64,000 nt of DNA from Kordia sp. Its GTDB lineage: Bacteria; Bacteroidota; Bacteroidia; Flavobacteriales; Flavobacteriaceae. The stretch is taken from positions 1-64,000 of the forward strand of contig NVVR01000006.1 of the NCBI GenBank assembly GCA_002733415.1, in the 5' to 3' direction. The position numbers and the translations under genes were made by a program. Shown one piece after another: positions 8,316 to 16,166 of this stretch. Positions within the stretch are counted from its first letter, which is position 1. Each line of letters opens with the position of its first letter. The notes under the pieces were generated by a model. That model was not told the DNA's origin. It saw nothing but the letters and a program-made list of their open reading frames with translations, and searched no databases.

Positions 8316-8415
8316 TGATATTTAGGGAAATAGTGAAAATTTATTTAATAACTTTTAATTCTTTTTATCGGATGCTAAACGAAGTTAGTAGGTTTTTAGT
8401 ATAAAGTAAAATGTT

Positions 8416-9174
8416 TTATTTTCTTCTCAAAACTTTGTACTCCTCAAAACAACCACTAATGGCATCTAGTATTTGAAGATCGTTAGCAGTTTGGATAAAA
8501 CTTTTAGAATAACTGCAGTGACTTAAAACGTCTTCTAATTCAGACTTGTCAATTTGTAAGAAAGAAGTTAATAATTCCCTATCAAACTTCTGAGAAAGTA
8601 GTTTGCGTATTTCATTGTCCTTTTTCATCTGACGAAGTTTACGCATTTGTTTACTTTTTTTACTAAAAGTATTGTAGAGTAAATCGGCAGGATTGAATAT
8701 GCTATTTAATACTTTGCTTATTGATCCAGGTCCTTTTTTACCCACTTCATATGCTTTTTGTAATCCAGAAATACTGTATTGCTGTGAGTTGTTAATTGGG
8801 ATGTACTTGGTGTCAATATCTAAGTAACCAGTTAAAGTGTGTGGTTTGATTAAAATTTCCTCTAAAGCGTAGGCGCTTTCGGTTAGTTCAATATTGGAGT
8901 TTCCGAATTTCACCCAATCATTAGTGACTTTTATTTTGATTGATTTATAACCAAGGAAAGATAAATGTAACGTGTCATTTACGACAGCTTTGATGTTAAA
9001 CGTTCCTTTTTTATCTGTAATAGATCCAGTAACTAAGTTTAAGTTAATTACGTGAACGTTTTCAAGACCTATCCCAGCTGTATTAACTACTTTTCCTGTT
9101 ATTGATTGTTTTTTCTGGGCAAATGAAATACTACAGAAAATAAATAAAATAATGGTGAGAAGTAAATTTTTCAA
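8416..9174 (-). CDS. Exported protein with carboxypeptidase-D-like regulatory domain
   Basis: A 252-residue protein with signal peptide (MKNLLLTIILFIFCSISFAQ) followed by a CarboxypepD_reg-like beta-sandwich: ITGKVVNTAGIGLENVHVIN...GSITDKKGTFNIKAVVNDTLHLSFLGYKS, residues about 24-90. The C-terminal 140 residues are helical and charged (KSKQMRKLRQMKKDNEIRKLL), without a TonB plug or barrel. Such stand-alone proteins are common in flavobacterial envelopes and their function is unknown. The promoter-side hairpin at 9205-9238 belongs to the upstream helicase gene. Confidence 0.75.
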   Translation of the reverse strand: MKNLLLTIILFIFCSISFAQKKQSITGKVVNTAGIGLENVHVINLNLVTGSITDKKGTFNIKAVVNDTLHLSFLGYKSIKIKVTNDWVKFGNSNIELTESAYALEEILIKPHTLTGYLDIDTKYIPINNSQQYSISGLQKAYEVGKKGPGSISKVLNSIFNPADLLYNTFSKKSKQMRKLRQMKKDNEIRKLLSQKFDRELLTSFLQIDKSELEDVLSHCSYSKSFIQTANDLQILDAISGCFEEYKVLRRK

Positions 9175-9204
9175 GGAATAGTTTTTATTGTTGGGACTAA
9201 TTTA

Positions 9205-9238
9205 AACTAAAAAAAGTGCCTAGGCACTTTTTTTAGTT
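9205..9238 (-). terminator. Intrinsic terminator of the DEAD-box helicase gene
   Basis: Perfect palindrome: a stem of AAAAAGTGCC/GGCACTTTTT around CTAG, flanked by A/T tracts. It lies 21 bases after the helicase stop codon and before the next minus-strand gene. Confidence 0.85.
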
Positions 9239-9258
9239 AAATATTAACAAGATGTATG

Positions 9259-11295
9259 TTAGTCTCTTCTTGAGCGTCTTCCCTCAAATGAAGCTCTTGG
9301 TCTATCATCTCTTGAGTTTTCTCTTCTTTCTCTACCACCTCTGTCAGAGTCTCTTCTGTCTCCTCTATCAGATGAAGAATCTCTTCTATCACCTCTATCA
9401 GATGATGACTCACTTCTTTCTCTGAATCCTCCACCATCTCTATCGCTAGAGCTACGTTCTCTTTTTTCTCTGAAACCTCCAGAATCACCGTCTCTACGAC
9501 CGCTACTTCTTCTTCTGTCTCCGCCAGAATCATCTCTTCTTCCTCTAAATCCACCGCTATCTCCGCCGCTTCTTCTTCTGTCAGAACTTCCTCCACTGCT
9601 TCTTCTTCTGTCTCCACCTCCGCTTCGACCTCTGCTGAATCCACCAGAATCTCCATCTCTTCTTCCGCGACCACCACGATCTCTTCCGCCACCGCCTCCG
9701 GTGTTGTTAGAGATTTCTACATTCACAAAACGTCCATCAACTTTGTAGTCTTTGAAAAATTCCATGATTTTTTCTTTGTGTGCTTCGTCAGTATTAAAGA
9801 AAGAAAAACTCTCTTTACAATCTACTTTAAATACATCATCACGTCCTAGCTCTAAAGTATCTTTTAAGAAATCCTTTAAACGCATCCAGTCGTATCCGTC
9901 TTTTTCACCAACATTGATGAAGTAACGAGTTGATCCGTCTGGAGCAGATTCTCTTGAAGAGCGTTCATCACTTGAAGGTTTAGGATCTCTGGATTTCTTA
10001 TAGTAGTTAGAAAAACGAGTAAATTCTACTGAGAAGAATTTTTTGATTAATTCATCCTTAGATAAGTCTTCTAAAGCTTCGTTTAATTGAGGTAAGTACT
10101 CCTCAATATCTTCGTTAATCTCAGTGTTCTTTACGGTATTTACTAAGTGGAATAATTGTACTTCACAAATTTCTTTTCCACTAGGAATATCTTTTTTGAT
10201 AAAATCAGTCTTTAAAATACGTTCTAAAGATTTGATTTTACGCATTTCACTTTTAGTAACAATAACTATTGAAATACCAGTTTTACCTGCTCTACCTGTT
10301 CTACCACTACGGTGCGTATAGGTTTCAATTTCATCAGGTAATTGATAATTTACTACGTGAGTAATGTCACTTACATCAATACCACGGGCAGCAACATCAG
10401 TAGCAACTAGCATTTGAATTTGCTTGTTACGGAATGATTTCATTACTGTATCACGTTGACCCTGACTTAAATCACCGTGAATTGCAGCAGCGTTATATCC
10501 ATCCTCAATTAACTTGTCAGCAACTGCTTGTGTGTCTCTTTTTGTTCTACAGAATACTACTGAGAATATTCCTGGGTTAGCATCCGCTAAACGTTTTAAT
10601 GCTGGATAACGATCTCTACCTGAAACTACATAGTATTCATGTGATACGTTTTTGTTTCCTGTATTTTTTGATCCAACAGTAATTTCTACTGGGTCATGCA
10701 TGAATTTTTTCGCAATTGTAGATACCTCACGAGGCATTGTTGCAGAAAATAACCATGTATTCTTTTCGTCAGGAGTGTCAGATAATATTTCAGTAATGTC
10801 TTCATAGAATCCCATGTTTAACATTTCATCTGCTTCATCTAAAACGCAAACATCAATTTTTCTGATATCTACCATTCCACGACGAATCATGTCACCCATT
10901 CTTCCTGGAGTAGCAACAATAATTTGAGCTCCTCTTTTTATTTCTCTTGCTTGATCTTGTATGCTTGCACCACCGTACACTGCTACAACATTCAACCCTT
11001 TAACATGTTTAGAGTATTTTTTTAACTCACTTGTGATTTGCATACACAATTCACGAGTTGGAGAAAGGATTAATCCTTGAGTAGTTCTGCTTGATGCATC
11101 TACTTTTTCAACTAAAGGAAAACCGAAAGCTGCCGTTTTACCTGTTCCTGTTTGAGCAAGTGAAACGATATCAATATCTTTCTCTAATAATAAAGGGATT
11201 GTTTTTTCTTGTACTTCAGACGGAGCTTCATAACCCAAGTCTTTAATTGCCTTTAAGCTGTTTTCGCCTAGGCCTAATTCTTCAAATGTTGCCAT
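9259..11295 (-). CDS. deaD: DEAD-box ATP-dependent RNA helicase with Arg/Gly/Ser-rich tail
   Basis: Unwinds RNA duplexes with ATP hydrolysis, typically in ribosome assembly, mRNA decay and cold adaptation. The 678 residues show the Q-motif region (residues 4-34), Walker A AQTGTGKT (47-54), PTREL (79-83), TPGR (129-132), DEAD (153-156), SAT (184-186) and HRSGRTGRAG. After a DbpA/CsdA-like RNA-binding domain (about 460-550), the last ~125 residues are a low-complexity Gly/Arg/Ser/Asp tail (GGRDRGGRGRR and similar), a feature of RNA-binding, condensate-forming helicases. The 5' UTR is about 100 bases if the TATATTTG box at 11407-11414 is the promoter. The symbol is by similarity; other paralogues (rhlE, csdA) are possible. 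Confidence 0.9.
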   Translation of the reverse strand: MATFEELGLGENSLKAIKDLGYEAPSEVQEKTIPLLLEKDIDIVSLAQTGTGKTAAFGFPLVEKVDASSRTTQGLILSPTRELCMQITSELKKYSKHVKGLNVVAVYGGASIQDQAREIKRGAQIIVATPGRMGDMIRRGMVDIRKIDVCVLDEADEMLNMGFYEDITEILSDTPDEKNTWLFSATMPREVSTIAKKFMHDPVEITVGSKNTGNKNVSHEYYVVSGRDRYPALKRLADANPGIFSVVFCRTKRDTQAVADKLIEDGYNAAAIHGDLSQGQRDTVMKSFRNKQIQMLVATDVAARGIDVSDITHVVNYQLPDEIETYTHRSGRTGRAGKTGISIVIVTKSEMRKIKSLERILKTDFIKKDIPSGKEICEVQLFHLVNTVKNTEINEDIEEYLPQLNEALEDLSKDELIKKFFSVEFTRFSNYYKKSRDPKPSSDERSSRESAPDGSTRYFINVGEKDGYDWMRLKDFLKDTLELGRDDVFKVDCKESFSFFNTDEAHKEKIMEFFKDYKVDGRFVNVEISNNTGGGGGRDRGGRGRRDGDSGGFSRGRSGGGDRRRSSGGSSDRRRSGGDSGGFRGRRDDSGGDRRRSSGRRDGDSGGFREKRERSSSDRDGGGFRERSESSSDRGDRRDSSSDRGDRRDSDRGGRERRENSRDDRPRASFEGRRSRRD

Positions 11296-11374
11296 TTACT
11301 TTTATTTTATTGTTCGCAAATTTGTTACTTAGAGCAACCCATTCGTGTAAAATAAAGCTCCTTTGTAACACCAA

Positions 11375-11396
11375 CCACCACTCTGGCGGTTTTTTT
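11375..11396. promoter_or_regulatory. GC-rich hairpin in the helicase 5' UTR, terminator-like on the opposite strand
   Basis: CCACCA-CTC-TGGCGG (11375-11389) folds as a six-pair stem with one G-U. On the plus strand it is followed by seven T. It lies in the long leader of the minus-strand helicase mRNA. No plus-strand gene ends here. Confidence 0.45.
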
Positions 11397-11406
11397 AAAT
11401 TCGGTG

Positions 11407-11414
11407 CAAATATA
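11407..11414 (-). promoter_or_regulatory. -7 element of the helicase promoter
   Basis: On the minus strand it reads TATATTTG, matching the Bacteroidetes TAnnTTTG box. It is about 112 bases upstream of the helicase ATG. I see no good TTG at the -33 spacing. Confidence 0.5.
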
Positions 11415-11473
11415 CGCTTTTATAGTTAAGTGACTAATAAATATGTTTTTATGTTTTTAAAAGACTAAAGAAC

Positions 11474-11504
11474 TTGTCAAAATGTAATGTTTGTTTTACA
11501 TTTG
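11474..11504 (+). promoter_or_regulatory. Promoter of the membrane protein/XRE regulator pair
   Basis: TTG at 11474-11476, a 20-base spacer and TACATTTG at 11497-11504 fit the Bacteroidetes sigma-A consensus. It places the transcript start just before the ATG at 11528 and argues against the upstream TTG-initiated extension. Confidence 0.65.
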
Positions 11505-11527
11505 GTAAAAAATATAATACATTAATT

Positions 11528-11995
11528 ATGGAGAAGTCATATTTGTTGCCACATCGATTTAAGAAAATTGGTTGGTTTTTATTAGTTTTAGGTCTGGTTA
11601 TGGGGGTTTCAATGCGCTTTTTTGGGATAGATGTAGATTATTTTGGGAGAATTCCTTTTTTCGGAATAGTATCCGGGGATTTTTTATCGTCCGATAAAGA
11701 CTTTTTTGAAGTAGTAGAAAATGGTTTTTTAGATGAGGTTGTAGCTGTTTTAATTATTTTAGGAGGAATTTTAGTAGGTTTTTGTAAAACAAAGGTAGAG
11801 GATGAGTTTATATCACAAATACGGTTGAGTTCCTTAGTATGGTCAGTATATGTAAATTATGGAATATTGTTTTTAGCGGTATTACTTATATTTGACACCT
11901 CTTTTATAGATGTCATGATATTTAACATGTTTACGGTATTATTGTTTTTTATTGCTCGTTTTCATCTGTTATTACATAAAGCTAATCGTTTATAG
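11528..11995 (+). CDS. Integral membrane protein paired with an XRE regulator
   Basis: A 155-residue protein started at ATG 11528 (MEKSYLLPHRFKKIG), because a promoter lies across the longer upstream extension. Four hydrophobic segments are visible: WFLLVLGLVMGVSM, VVAVLIILGGILVGF, YGILFLAVLLIFDTSFI and VMIFNMFTVLLFFIA. No catalytic motif is seen. It ends two bases before the ATG of a 66-residue XRE regulator. In many bacteria a small membrane protein is paired with such a YozG-like regulator, and the membrane protein may modulate or be controlled by it. That link is inference. Confidence 0.7.
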   Translation: MEKSYLLPHRFKKIGWFLLVLGLVMGVSMRFFGIDVDYFGRIPFFGIVSGDFLSSDKDFFEVVENGFLDEVVAVLIILGGILVGFCKTKVEDEFISQIRLSSLVWSVYVNYGILFLAVLLIFDTSFIDVMIFNMFTVLLFFIARFHLLLHKANRL

Positions 11996-11997
11996 TT

Positions 11998-12198
11998 ATG
12001 AAAAACACTATTAAAGTTCAACGTGCTATAAAAGACGTTACTCAAGCACAGTTGGCAGATATTATAGGAGTAAGCAGACAAACGATAAGTGCCATTGAAA
12101 AAAACAAGTATGTACCGTCAACAGTATTAGCCTTAAAGTTGGCACGTTATTTTGAGGTAGCTTTAGAAGAGATTTTTGAATTAACCGAAGAAGATTAG
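11998..12198 (+). CDS. XRE-family helix-turn-helix regulator (YozG-like)
   Basis: A 66-residue DNA-binding protein that is almost entirely one HTH_3 domain: RAIKDVTQAQLADIIGVSRQTISAIEKNKYVPSTVLALKLARYFEVALEEIF. The recognition helix is GVSRQTISAIE. It has no sensor domain, so any signal must come through a partner, probably the membrane protein encoded two bases upstream and co-transcribed. A strong terminator follows at once. The target operator cannot be read from the sequence; autoregulation at the 11474-11504 promoter would be typical of the family. Confidence 0.9.
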   Translation: MKNTIKVQRAIKDVTQAQLADIIGVSRQTISAIEKNKYVPSTVLALKLARYFEVALEEIFELTEED

Positions 12199-12203
12199 TT
12201 ATA

Positions 12204-12243
12204 AAACTAAGCCTAGATGGATCCATTTAGGCTTAGTTTTTAT
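12204..12243 (+). terminator. Intrinsic terminator after the XRE gene
   Basis: AAAACTAAGCCTA pairs with the TTAGGCTTAGTTTT arm, with GATGGATCCAT at the tip, and is followed by a T run. Confidence 0.85.
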
Positions 12244-12306
12244 TAATGAGGGAGTAGTTGTTTAAATTCATTAACCGAGATAGAATAATTGGGTGTTGTC
12301 ACTCTG

Positions 12307-12356
12307 AACTTGTTTCAGGGTTACATGTTGAGAATTATGTAATGCTGAAACAAGTT
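12307..12356. repeat. Long inverted repeat (TTGTTTCAG family)
   Basis: Outer arms AACTTGTTTCAG (12307-12318) and CTGAAACAAGTT (12345-12356) pair perfectly over 12 bases. Inner arms TTACAT/ATGTAA add six more. The flank GTCACTCTGAACTTGTTTCAG resembles a common flavobacterial intergenic repeat, and a degenerate relative lies at 6872-6890. It sits between convergent genes. Confidence 0.7.
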
Positions 12357-12408
12357 TGTTTGTTATTAATTATTGATGTTTTTTTTTAAATTTAACTGTC
12401 TACTTTTT

Positions 12409-12981
12409 TTATAGTTTGTTTAAAAAATCAATAAGTAATCTAACCGCTTTCCCTCTATGACTTACACTAGCTTTTTCTTCCATAGTCATTTGAGCAAAGG
12501 TTTTATCAAATCCATCAGGAACAAAAATAGGGTCATACCCAAATCCTTTTTCTCCTTTTTTTTCTGAAACTATTTTCCCTGTACAAATTCCTTCAAACAA
12601 ATATTGTTCTCTATTTATGTTTAGCGCAATCACAGTTATAAACCGTGCTTTTTTGTTCGGTTGGTTTTTGAGTTTTTCTAAAACCAAGTTCATATTCGCT
12701 TCGGCTGATTTTTCTTCCCCTGCATATCGTGCAGAATATACACCAGGGGCTCCATTTAAAGCTTCAATTTCTAAACCGGTATCATCTGCAAACCCATCAG
12801 CGCTATAATATTGCGTAAGGTAGTTTACTTTTTGAATAGCGTTACCTGCAATGGTAAGAGAACTTTCAGGGATGTCTTCAGTACAATTGATCTCCTTTAA
12901 AGTTGTTAGTTTTATAGTTTCAAGCATCGCTTGAACTTCTTGAAGCTTATTTATGTTATTGGTAGCGAATACTAATTCCAT
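12409..12981 (-). CDS. rdgB: Non-canonical purine NTP pyrophosphatase (RdgB/HAM1)
   Basis: Hydrolyses dITP/ITP/XTP to monophosphate and PPi, cleaning the nucleotide pool. The 190-residue protein has the family landmarks: the start MELVFATNNINKLQEV, the catalytic-loop ADDTGLEIEALNGAPGVYSARYAGEEKS, EGICTGKI, GEKGFGYDPIF, and the C-terminal SHRGKAVRLL. All key residues look intact. It is encoded on the minus strand upstream of a repeat-bearing gap and just downstream of rlmH; a 60-base gap separates them, so they may share a transcript. Confidence 0.95.
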   Translation of the reverse strand: MELVFATNNINKLQEVQAMLETIKLTTLKEINCTEDIPESSLTIAGNAIQKVNYLTQYYSADGFADDTGLEIEALNGAPGVYSARYAGEEKSAEANMNLVLEKLKNQPNKKARFITVIALNINREQYLFEGICTGKIVSEKKGEKGFGYDPIFVPDGFDKTFAQMTMEEKASVSHRGKAVRLLIDFLNKL

Positions 12982-13042
12982 GATATTGATTGAAAGATTA
13001 AAGAATTGAATAATTTATTTTTTTTTGTCTAAAGCCTAATTG

Positions 13043-13516
13043 TTATTGGTGATGGTAAGGTTCGTTTTTTAGAATAGTAAACCCTCTATATATTTGTTCA
13101 ACAACAAATAAGCGAATCATTTGATGTGAAAATGTCATTTTAGACAAGGATACTTTTCCTTGTGCTTTTTGATATACTGCTTCCGAAAACCCGTATGGGC
13201 CACCAATAACAAATACCAATTGCTTGATACCGGCATTCATTTTTTTCTGTAAGTAACTAGAAAAATCTACAGAAGTGAATTGTTTTCCGTTTTCATCTAA
13301 TAAAACTAAGACATCTGTAGGGCTTAATTTTTTTAAAATTAATTCCCCTTCTTTTTCTTTTTGCTGCTTTTCAGAAAGATTTTTGACATTTTTGATATCC
13401 GGAATAATATCCAAATCGAACTTAATATAATGTTTCAGTCTTTTTTGATACTGCTCAATAAGCTGTAGTAGTTGCTTGTCGTCAGTTTTTCCTATGGCAA
13501 TAAGTTTGATATTCAT
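13043..13516 (-). CDS. rlmH: 23S rRNA (pseudouridine-1915-N3) methyltransferase RlmH
   Basis: SPOUT methyltransferase that methylates pseudouridine 1915 of 23S rRNA in assembled 70S ribosomes. From ATG 13514-13516 (MNIKLIAIGKTDDKQL) the protein has 157 residues, the normal size. The frame also extends upstream, but that stretch is encoded by an inverted repeat and starts far from any family member. The SAM-knot motif LVFVIGGPYGFSEAVYQKA and the C-terminal MIRLFVVEQIYRGFTILKNEPYHH are complete. It is divergent from nadC, an arrangement I recall in many flavobacteria. Confidence 0.95.
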   Translation of the reverse strand: MNIKLIAIGKTDDKQLLQLIEQYQKRLKHYIKFDLDIIPDIKNVKNLSEKQQKEKEGELILKKLSPTDVLVLLDENGKQFTSVDFSSYLQKKMNAGIKQLVFVIGGPYGFSEAVYQKAQGKVSLSKMTFSHQMIRLFVVEQIYRGFTILKNEPYHHQ

Positions 13517-13530
13517 AAGGGCGTCAGGTT

Positions 13531-13571
13531 GAGCGCAGTCGAAACCTAATTGATTACCTCTCGACTGCGCT
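13531..13571. repeat. Inverted repeat upstream of rlmH (CGACTGCGCTC family)
   Basis: Arms GAGCGCAGTCGA (13531-13542) and TCGACTGCGCTC (13560-13571) pair perfectly over 12 bases. It lies 15 bases upstream of the rlmH ATG, inside its probable leader. A degenerate single arm (GACTGTGCTCGAACTGAC) occurs near 2094-2111. Confidence 0.75.
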
Positions 13572-13677
13572 CGAGAAGACATTCACTATAAATGACTAGT
13601 GCAAAAATATTGTTTTAAAAATTAATTCCGCATAACAAAATCAATTAGTATTTTAGCAAGATATAAAACCAGTATAA

Positions 13678-14535
13678 ATGATTTCAGAAGCACAATTCAA
13701 TACCGAAATAGAATTAATAATAGCGAATGCCATACGTGAGGATGTTGGTGATGGTGATCATACATCATTGTCTTGTATTCCTGATACCGCTATTGGTAAG
13801 GCGAAATTATTAGTAAAGGATAATGGTATTATTGCTGGAGTGGAATTTGCAAAAGAAGTATTTAAATATATAGATGCTGATTTACAAGTAGAAACATTAA
13901 TAGAAGATGGGAGTACGGTAAGTTACGGTGATATTGTGTTTTATGTACAAGGAAGGTCTCAAAGTATATTGGTGGCGGAACGTTTGGTATTGAATGCAAT
14001 GCAACGTATGAGTGCTATTGCTACAAAAACAAAGTTATTTGTTGATTTGCTGGATGGGACAAAAACTCAAATTTTAGATACTCGGAAAACAACTCCAGGG
14101 ATTAGAGCTTTGGAAAAGTGGGCGGTAAAAATAGGAGGAGGTGTAAACCATCGTTTTGCATTATATGATATGATAATGATTAAAGATAATCATATTGATT
14201 TTGCTGGAGGGATTACGAAAGCAATTGAAAAAACGAAAGCCTATTTAAAAACTCATGATAAAGATTTAAAGATTATTGTAGAGGCAAGAAATTTAGAAGA
14301 AATTACCGAAATATTAGAAGCAAAAGGTGTCTATAGAATATTAATTGATAATTTCAATTATGAAGATACTAAAAAGGCTGTTGCTTTAATTCGAGATAAA
14401 TGCTTAACGGAGTCTTCTGGAGGTATCAATGAAAAAACAGCTCGTGAATATGCAAATTGTGGAGTGGATTATATTTCTTCAGGCGCATTGACACATTCAG
14501 TATATAATTTAGATTTAAGTTTAAAAGCAGTATAG
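13678..14535 (+). CDS. nadC: Nicotinate-nucleotide pyrophosphorylase (quinolinate phosphoribosyltransferase)
   Basis: Converts quinolinate and PRPP to nicotinate mononucleotide, CO2 and PPi in de novo NAD synthesis. The 285-residue protein has the N-terminal REDVGDGDHTS, the hinge AERLVLNAMQRMSAIAT, the barrel signature ILDTRKTTPGIRALEKWAV with its catalytic Arg/Lys, NHRFALYDMIMIKDNHI, and the Glu/Asp loops IVEAR and ILIDNF. Every active-site motif is present. It is followed after four bases by yihY and probably forms an operon with it. nadA and nadB are not in the window. Confidence 0.96.
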   Translation: MISEAQFNTEIELIIANAIREDVGDGDHTSLSCIPDTAIGKAKLLVKDNGIIAGVEFAKEVFKYIDADLQVETLIEDGSTVSYGDIVFYVQGRSQSILVAERLVLNAMQRMSAIATKTKLFVDLLDGTKTQILDTRKTTPGIRALEKWAVKIGGGVNHRFALYDMIMIKDNHIDFAGGITKAIEKTKAYLKTHDKDLKIIVEARNLEEITEILEAKGVYRILIDNFNYEDTKKAVALIRDKCLTESSGGINEKTAREYANCGVDYISSGALTHSVYNLDLSLKAV

Positions 14536-14539
14536 GTTT

Positions 14540-15499
14540 TTGGAACAAAAAGAAAAACAACCATCCAAGTTAATTACTTTAGGAATGCGTATTCTGAATC
14601 CGTTATTTAATATAGGACGAGGTATAAAAATTCCGGGCTTACAAGGCTTGTCTTTGTATGATGTGTTAGAGATGTATATTATTGGGATTGCTAAAGGAGC
14701 TTTGGCTACAAGAGCAGGGGCTATTTCTTATAGCTTTTTCATGTCCTTATTTCCGTTTTTGTTATTTGTACTAAACTTATTACCCTTAGTCTCTTTTATT
14801 GATTACTATCATGATGTCGTTCCTTTTTTAGAAGATGTGTTGCCATCAAGTACTGTTGCCGTTTTCGAAGATACAATTGAAAATATTTTCGAGAAAGAAC
14901 GAGTTGGTTTGTTGTCTACTTCGTTTGTGTTTTCTATGTTTTTAATGGCGAATGGCGTGAATTCTCTTTTTAGTGGATTTCAGAATTCTTATCACACCAA
15001 AATAAACGCAAATTATGTAAAACAATATATAACAGCATTTTGTGTAGCCTTACTTTTGGCATTGTTTTTGTTTTTAGCAGTAATAGCAATACCATTGGTT
15101 GAGGTGTATATTGATCAGAATTTAGAAGATTTTGGGGTTTTACCCGAAGATATAATAGGATTGCAAGTGCCTAAATACATTATGTTTACAATGATGTTTT
15201 ATACAGTAATTGCCATGTTTTATTATTTTGGGTCGCCAGAGAAAAACTCAAGAAAATATTTTACACCTGGAGCCACATTATCGACAATATTGTTTTTGAT
15301 TACTACTTATTTGTTTGGAATATATGTAGAGAACTTCGCTCAGTATAATGAGTTGTACGGATCTATTGGAGCGATTTTGATTTTGATGTTGTATATTTGG
15401 TTAAACTCCAATATTCTTTTATTAGGGTATGAATTGAACGCTACGCTACTATCATTAAAAAAACAAGCAGCGAGTAAATTAGAAAAAAAAATAGATTAA
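14540..15499 (+). CDS. YihY/virulence factor BrkB family membrane protein
   Basis: A 319-residue polytopic inner-membrane protein. The family signature GALATRAGAISYSFFMSLFPFLLF is near residue 55, followed by further hydrophobic helices (for example FCVALLLALFLFLAVIAIPLV) and the late SIGAILILMLYIWLNSNILLLGYELNA. The earlier family name, ribonuclease BN, is wrong; the true function is unknown and transport has been suggested. I use the TTG at 14540, four bases after nadC; the next candidate is ATG 14585, which would drop 15 residues before the conserved part. A 15-base gap leads into the next gene. Confidence 0.88.
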   Translation: MEQKEKQPSKLITLGMRILNPLFNIGRGIKIPGLQGLSLYDVLEMYIIGIAKGALATRAGAISYSFFMSLFPFLLFVLNLLPLVSFIDYYHDVVPFLEDVLPSSTVAVFEDTIENIFEKERVGLLSTSFVFSMFLMANGVNSLFSGFQNSYHTKINANYVKQYITAFCVALLLALFLFLAVIAIPLVEVYIDQNLEDFGVLPEDIIGLQVPKYIMFTMMFYTVIAMFYYFGSPEKNSRKYFTPGATLSTILFLITTYLFGIYVENFAQYNELYGSIGAILILMLYIWLNSNILLLGYELNATLLSLKKQAASKLEKKID

Positions 15500-15522
15500 T
15501 TAGTAATTAAATAAAAAGAAAA

Positions 15523-16074
15523 ATGAAAAAGATAGTATTTTTAATAGCGTTTATGATTAGTGCAAATGTTTCGATGGCACAAACAAAAGTTGGTGATGTT
15601 ACTTTACCAAATACCGTAACACTTTCTGGAGAAGAGATGGATTTGAACGGAGCTGGAATGCGAGAGAAAATGTGGATTGACTTATATGCAGGTGGGTTAT
15701 ATGTGCAGTCAAAATCTAGTGACGCAGCTTTATTAATAAATGCCGATGCTCCTATGGCGATAAAGTTACATATTGTTAGTGGTATGGTTTCACAAAGTAA
15801 AATGGTAGGTGCGGTAACAGATGGATTTGAAAAATCGACTATTGGAAAAGCTACTACATCGGATAAAGCTACTTTTATAGCGTGTTTTAATGATGAAATC
15901 ACTAAAGAAGATGTTTTTGATATTGTGTATGCAGGAGGAAAAACTACTGTATATAAAAATGGGAAAGAAAAAGGTTCAGTGGATGGATTAGAGTTTAAAA
16001 AAGCATTGTTTGGTATTTGGTTAGGAAAAAATCCAGCTGATAAAGATTTGAAAAAAGGAATGTTAGGGAAGTAG
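15523..16074 (+). CDS. Chalcone-isomerase-like exported protein
   Basis: A 183-residue protein with signal peptide (MKKIVFLIAFMISANVSMAQ) and a chalcone-isomerase-fold domain: LSGEEMDLNGAGMREKMWIDLYAGGLYVQSKSSD and the C-terminal KKALFGIWLGKNPADKDLKKGMLG are family hallmarks. Bacterial members are not flavonoid enzymes; they are thought to bind fatty acids or similar ligands in the periplasm. It is probably the last gene of a nadC-yihY transcript, ending at the terminator at 16097-16124. Confidence 0.85.
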   Translation: MKKIVFLIAFMISANVSMAQTKVGDVTLPNTVTLSGEEMDLNGAGMREKMWIDLYAGGLYVQSKSSDAALLINADAPMAIKLHIVSGMVSQSKMVGAVTDGFEKSTIGKATTSDKATFIACFNDEITKEDVFDIVYAGGKTTVYKNGKEKGSVDGLEFKKALFGIWLGKNPADKDLKKGMLGK

Positions 16075-16096
16075 TAGTTCTTTTATTATCATAAAT

Positions 16097-16124
16097 AAAA
16101 AACCACGCAATGCGTGGTTTTTTT
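16097..16124 (+). terminator. Intrinsic terminator after the chalcone-isomerase-like gene
   Basis: AAAAACCACGCA/TGCGTGGTTTTT is a perfect 12-base stem that ends in a T run. Confidence 0.9.
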
Positions 16125-16166
16125 ATGTTGTAAAACTATGTTTCAAGAAGCTCCTTTGATAGTTGT

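Noticed and set aside
9237..9692. 151-codon Glu/Val-rich open frame overlapping the helicase tail
   Set aside because: It is an out-of-frame reading of the repetitive RGG/RS coding sequence, extremely low complexity, with no start context.
11998..12198. XRE protein as antitoxin of a toxin-antitoxin pair
   Set aside because: Its partner is a four-helix membrane protein with no toxin motif; the layout fits the common membrane protein/YozG-like regulator pair.
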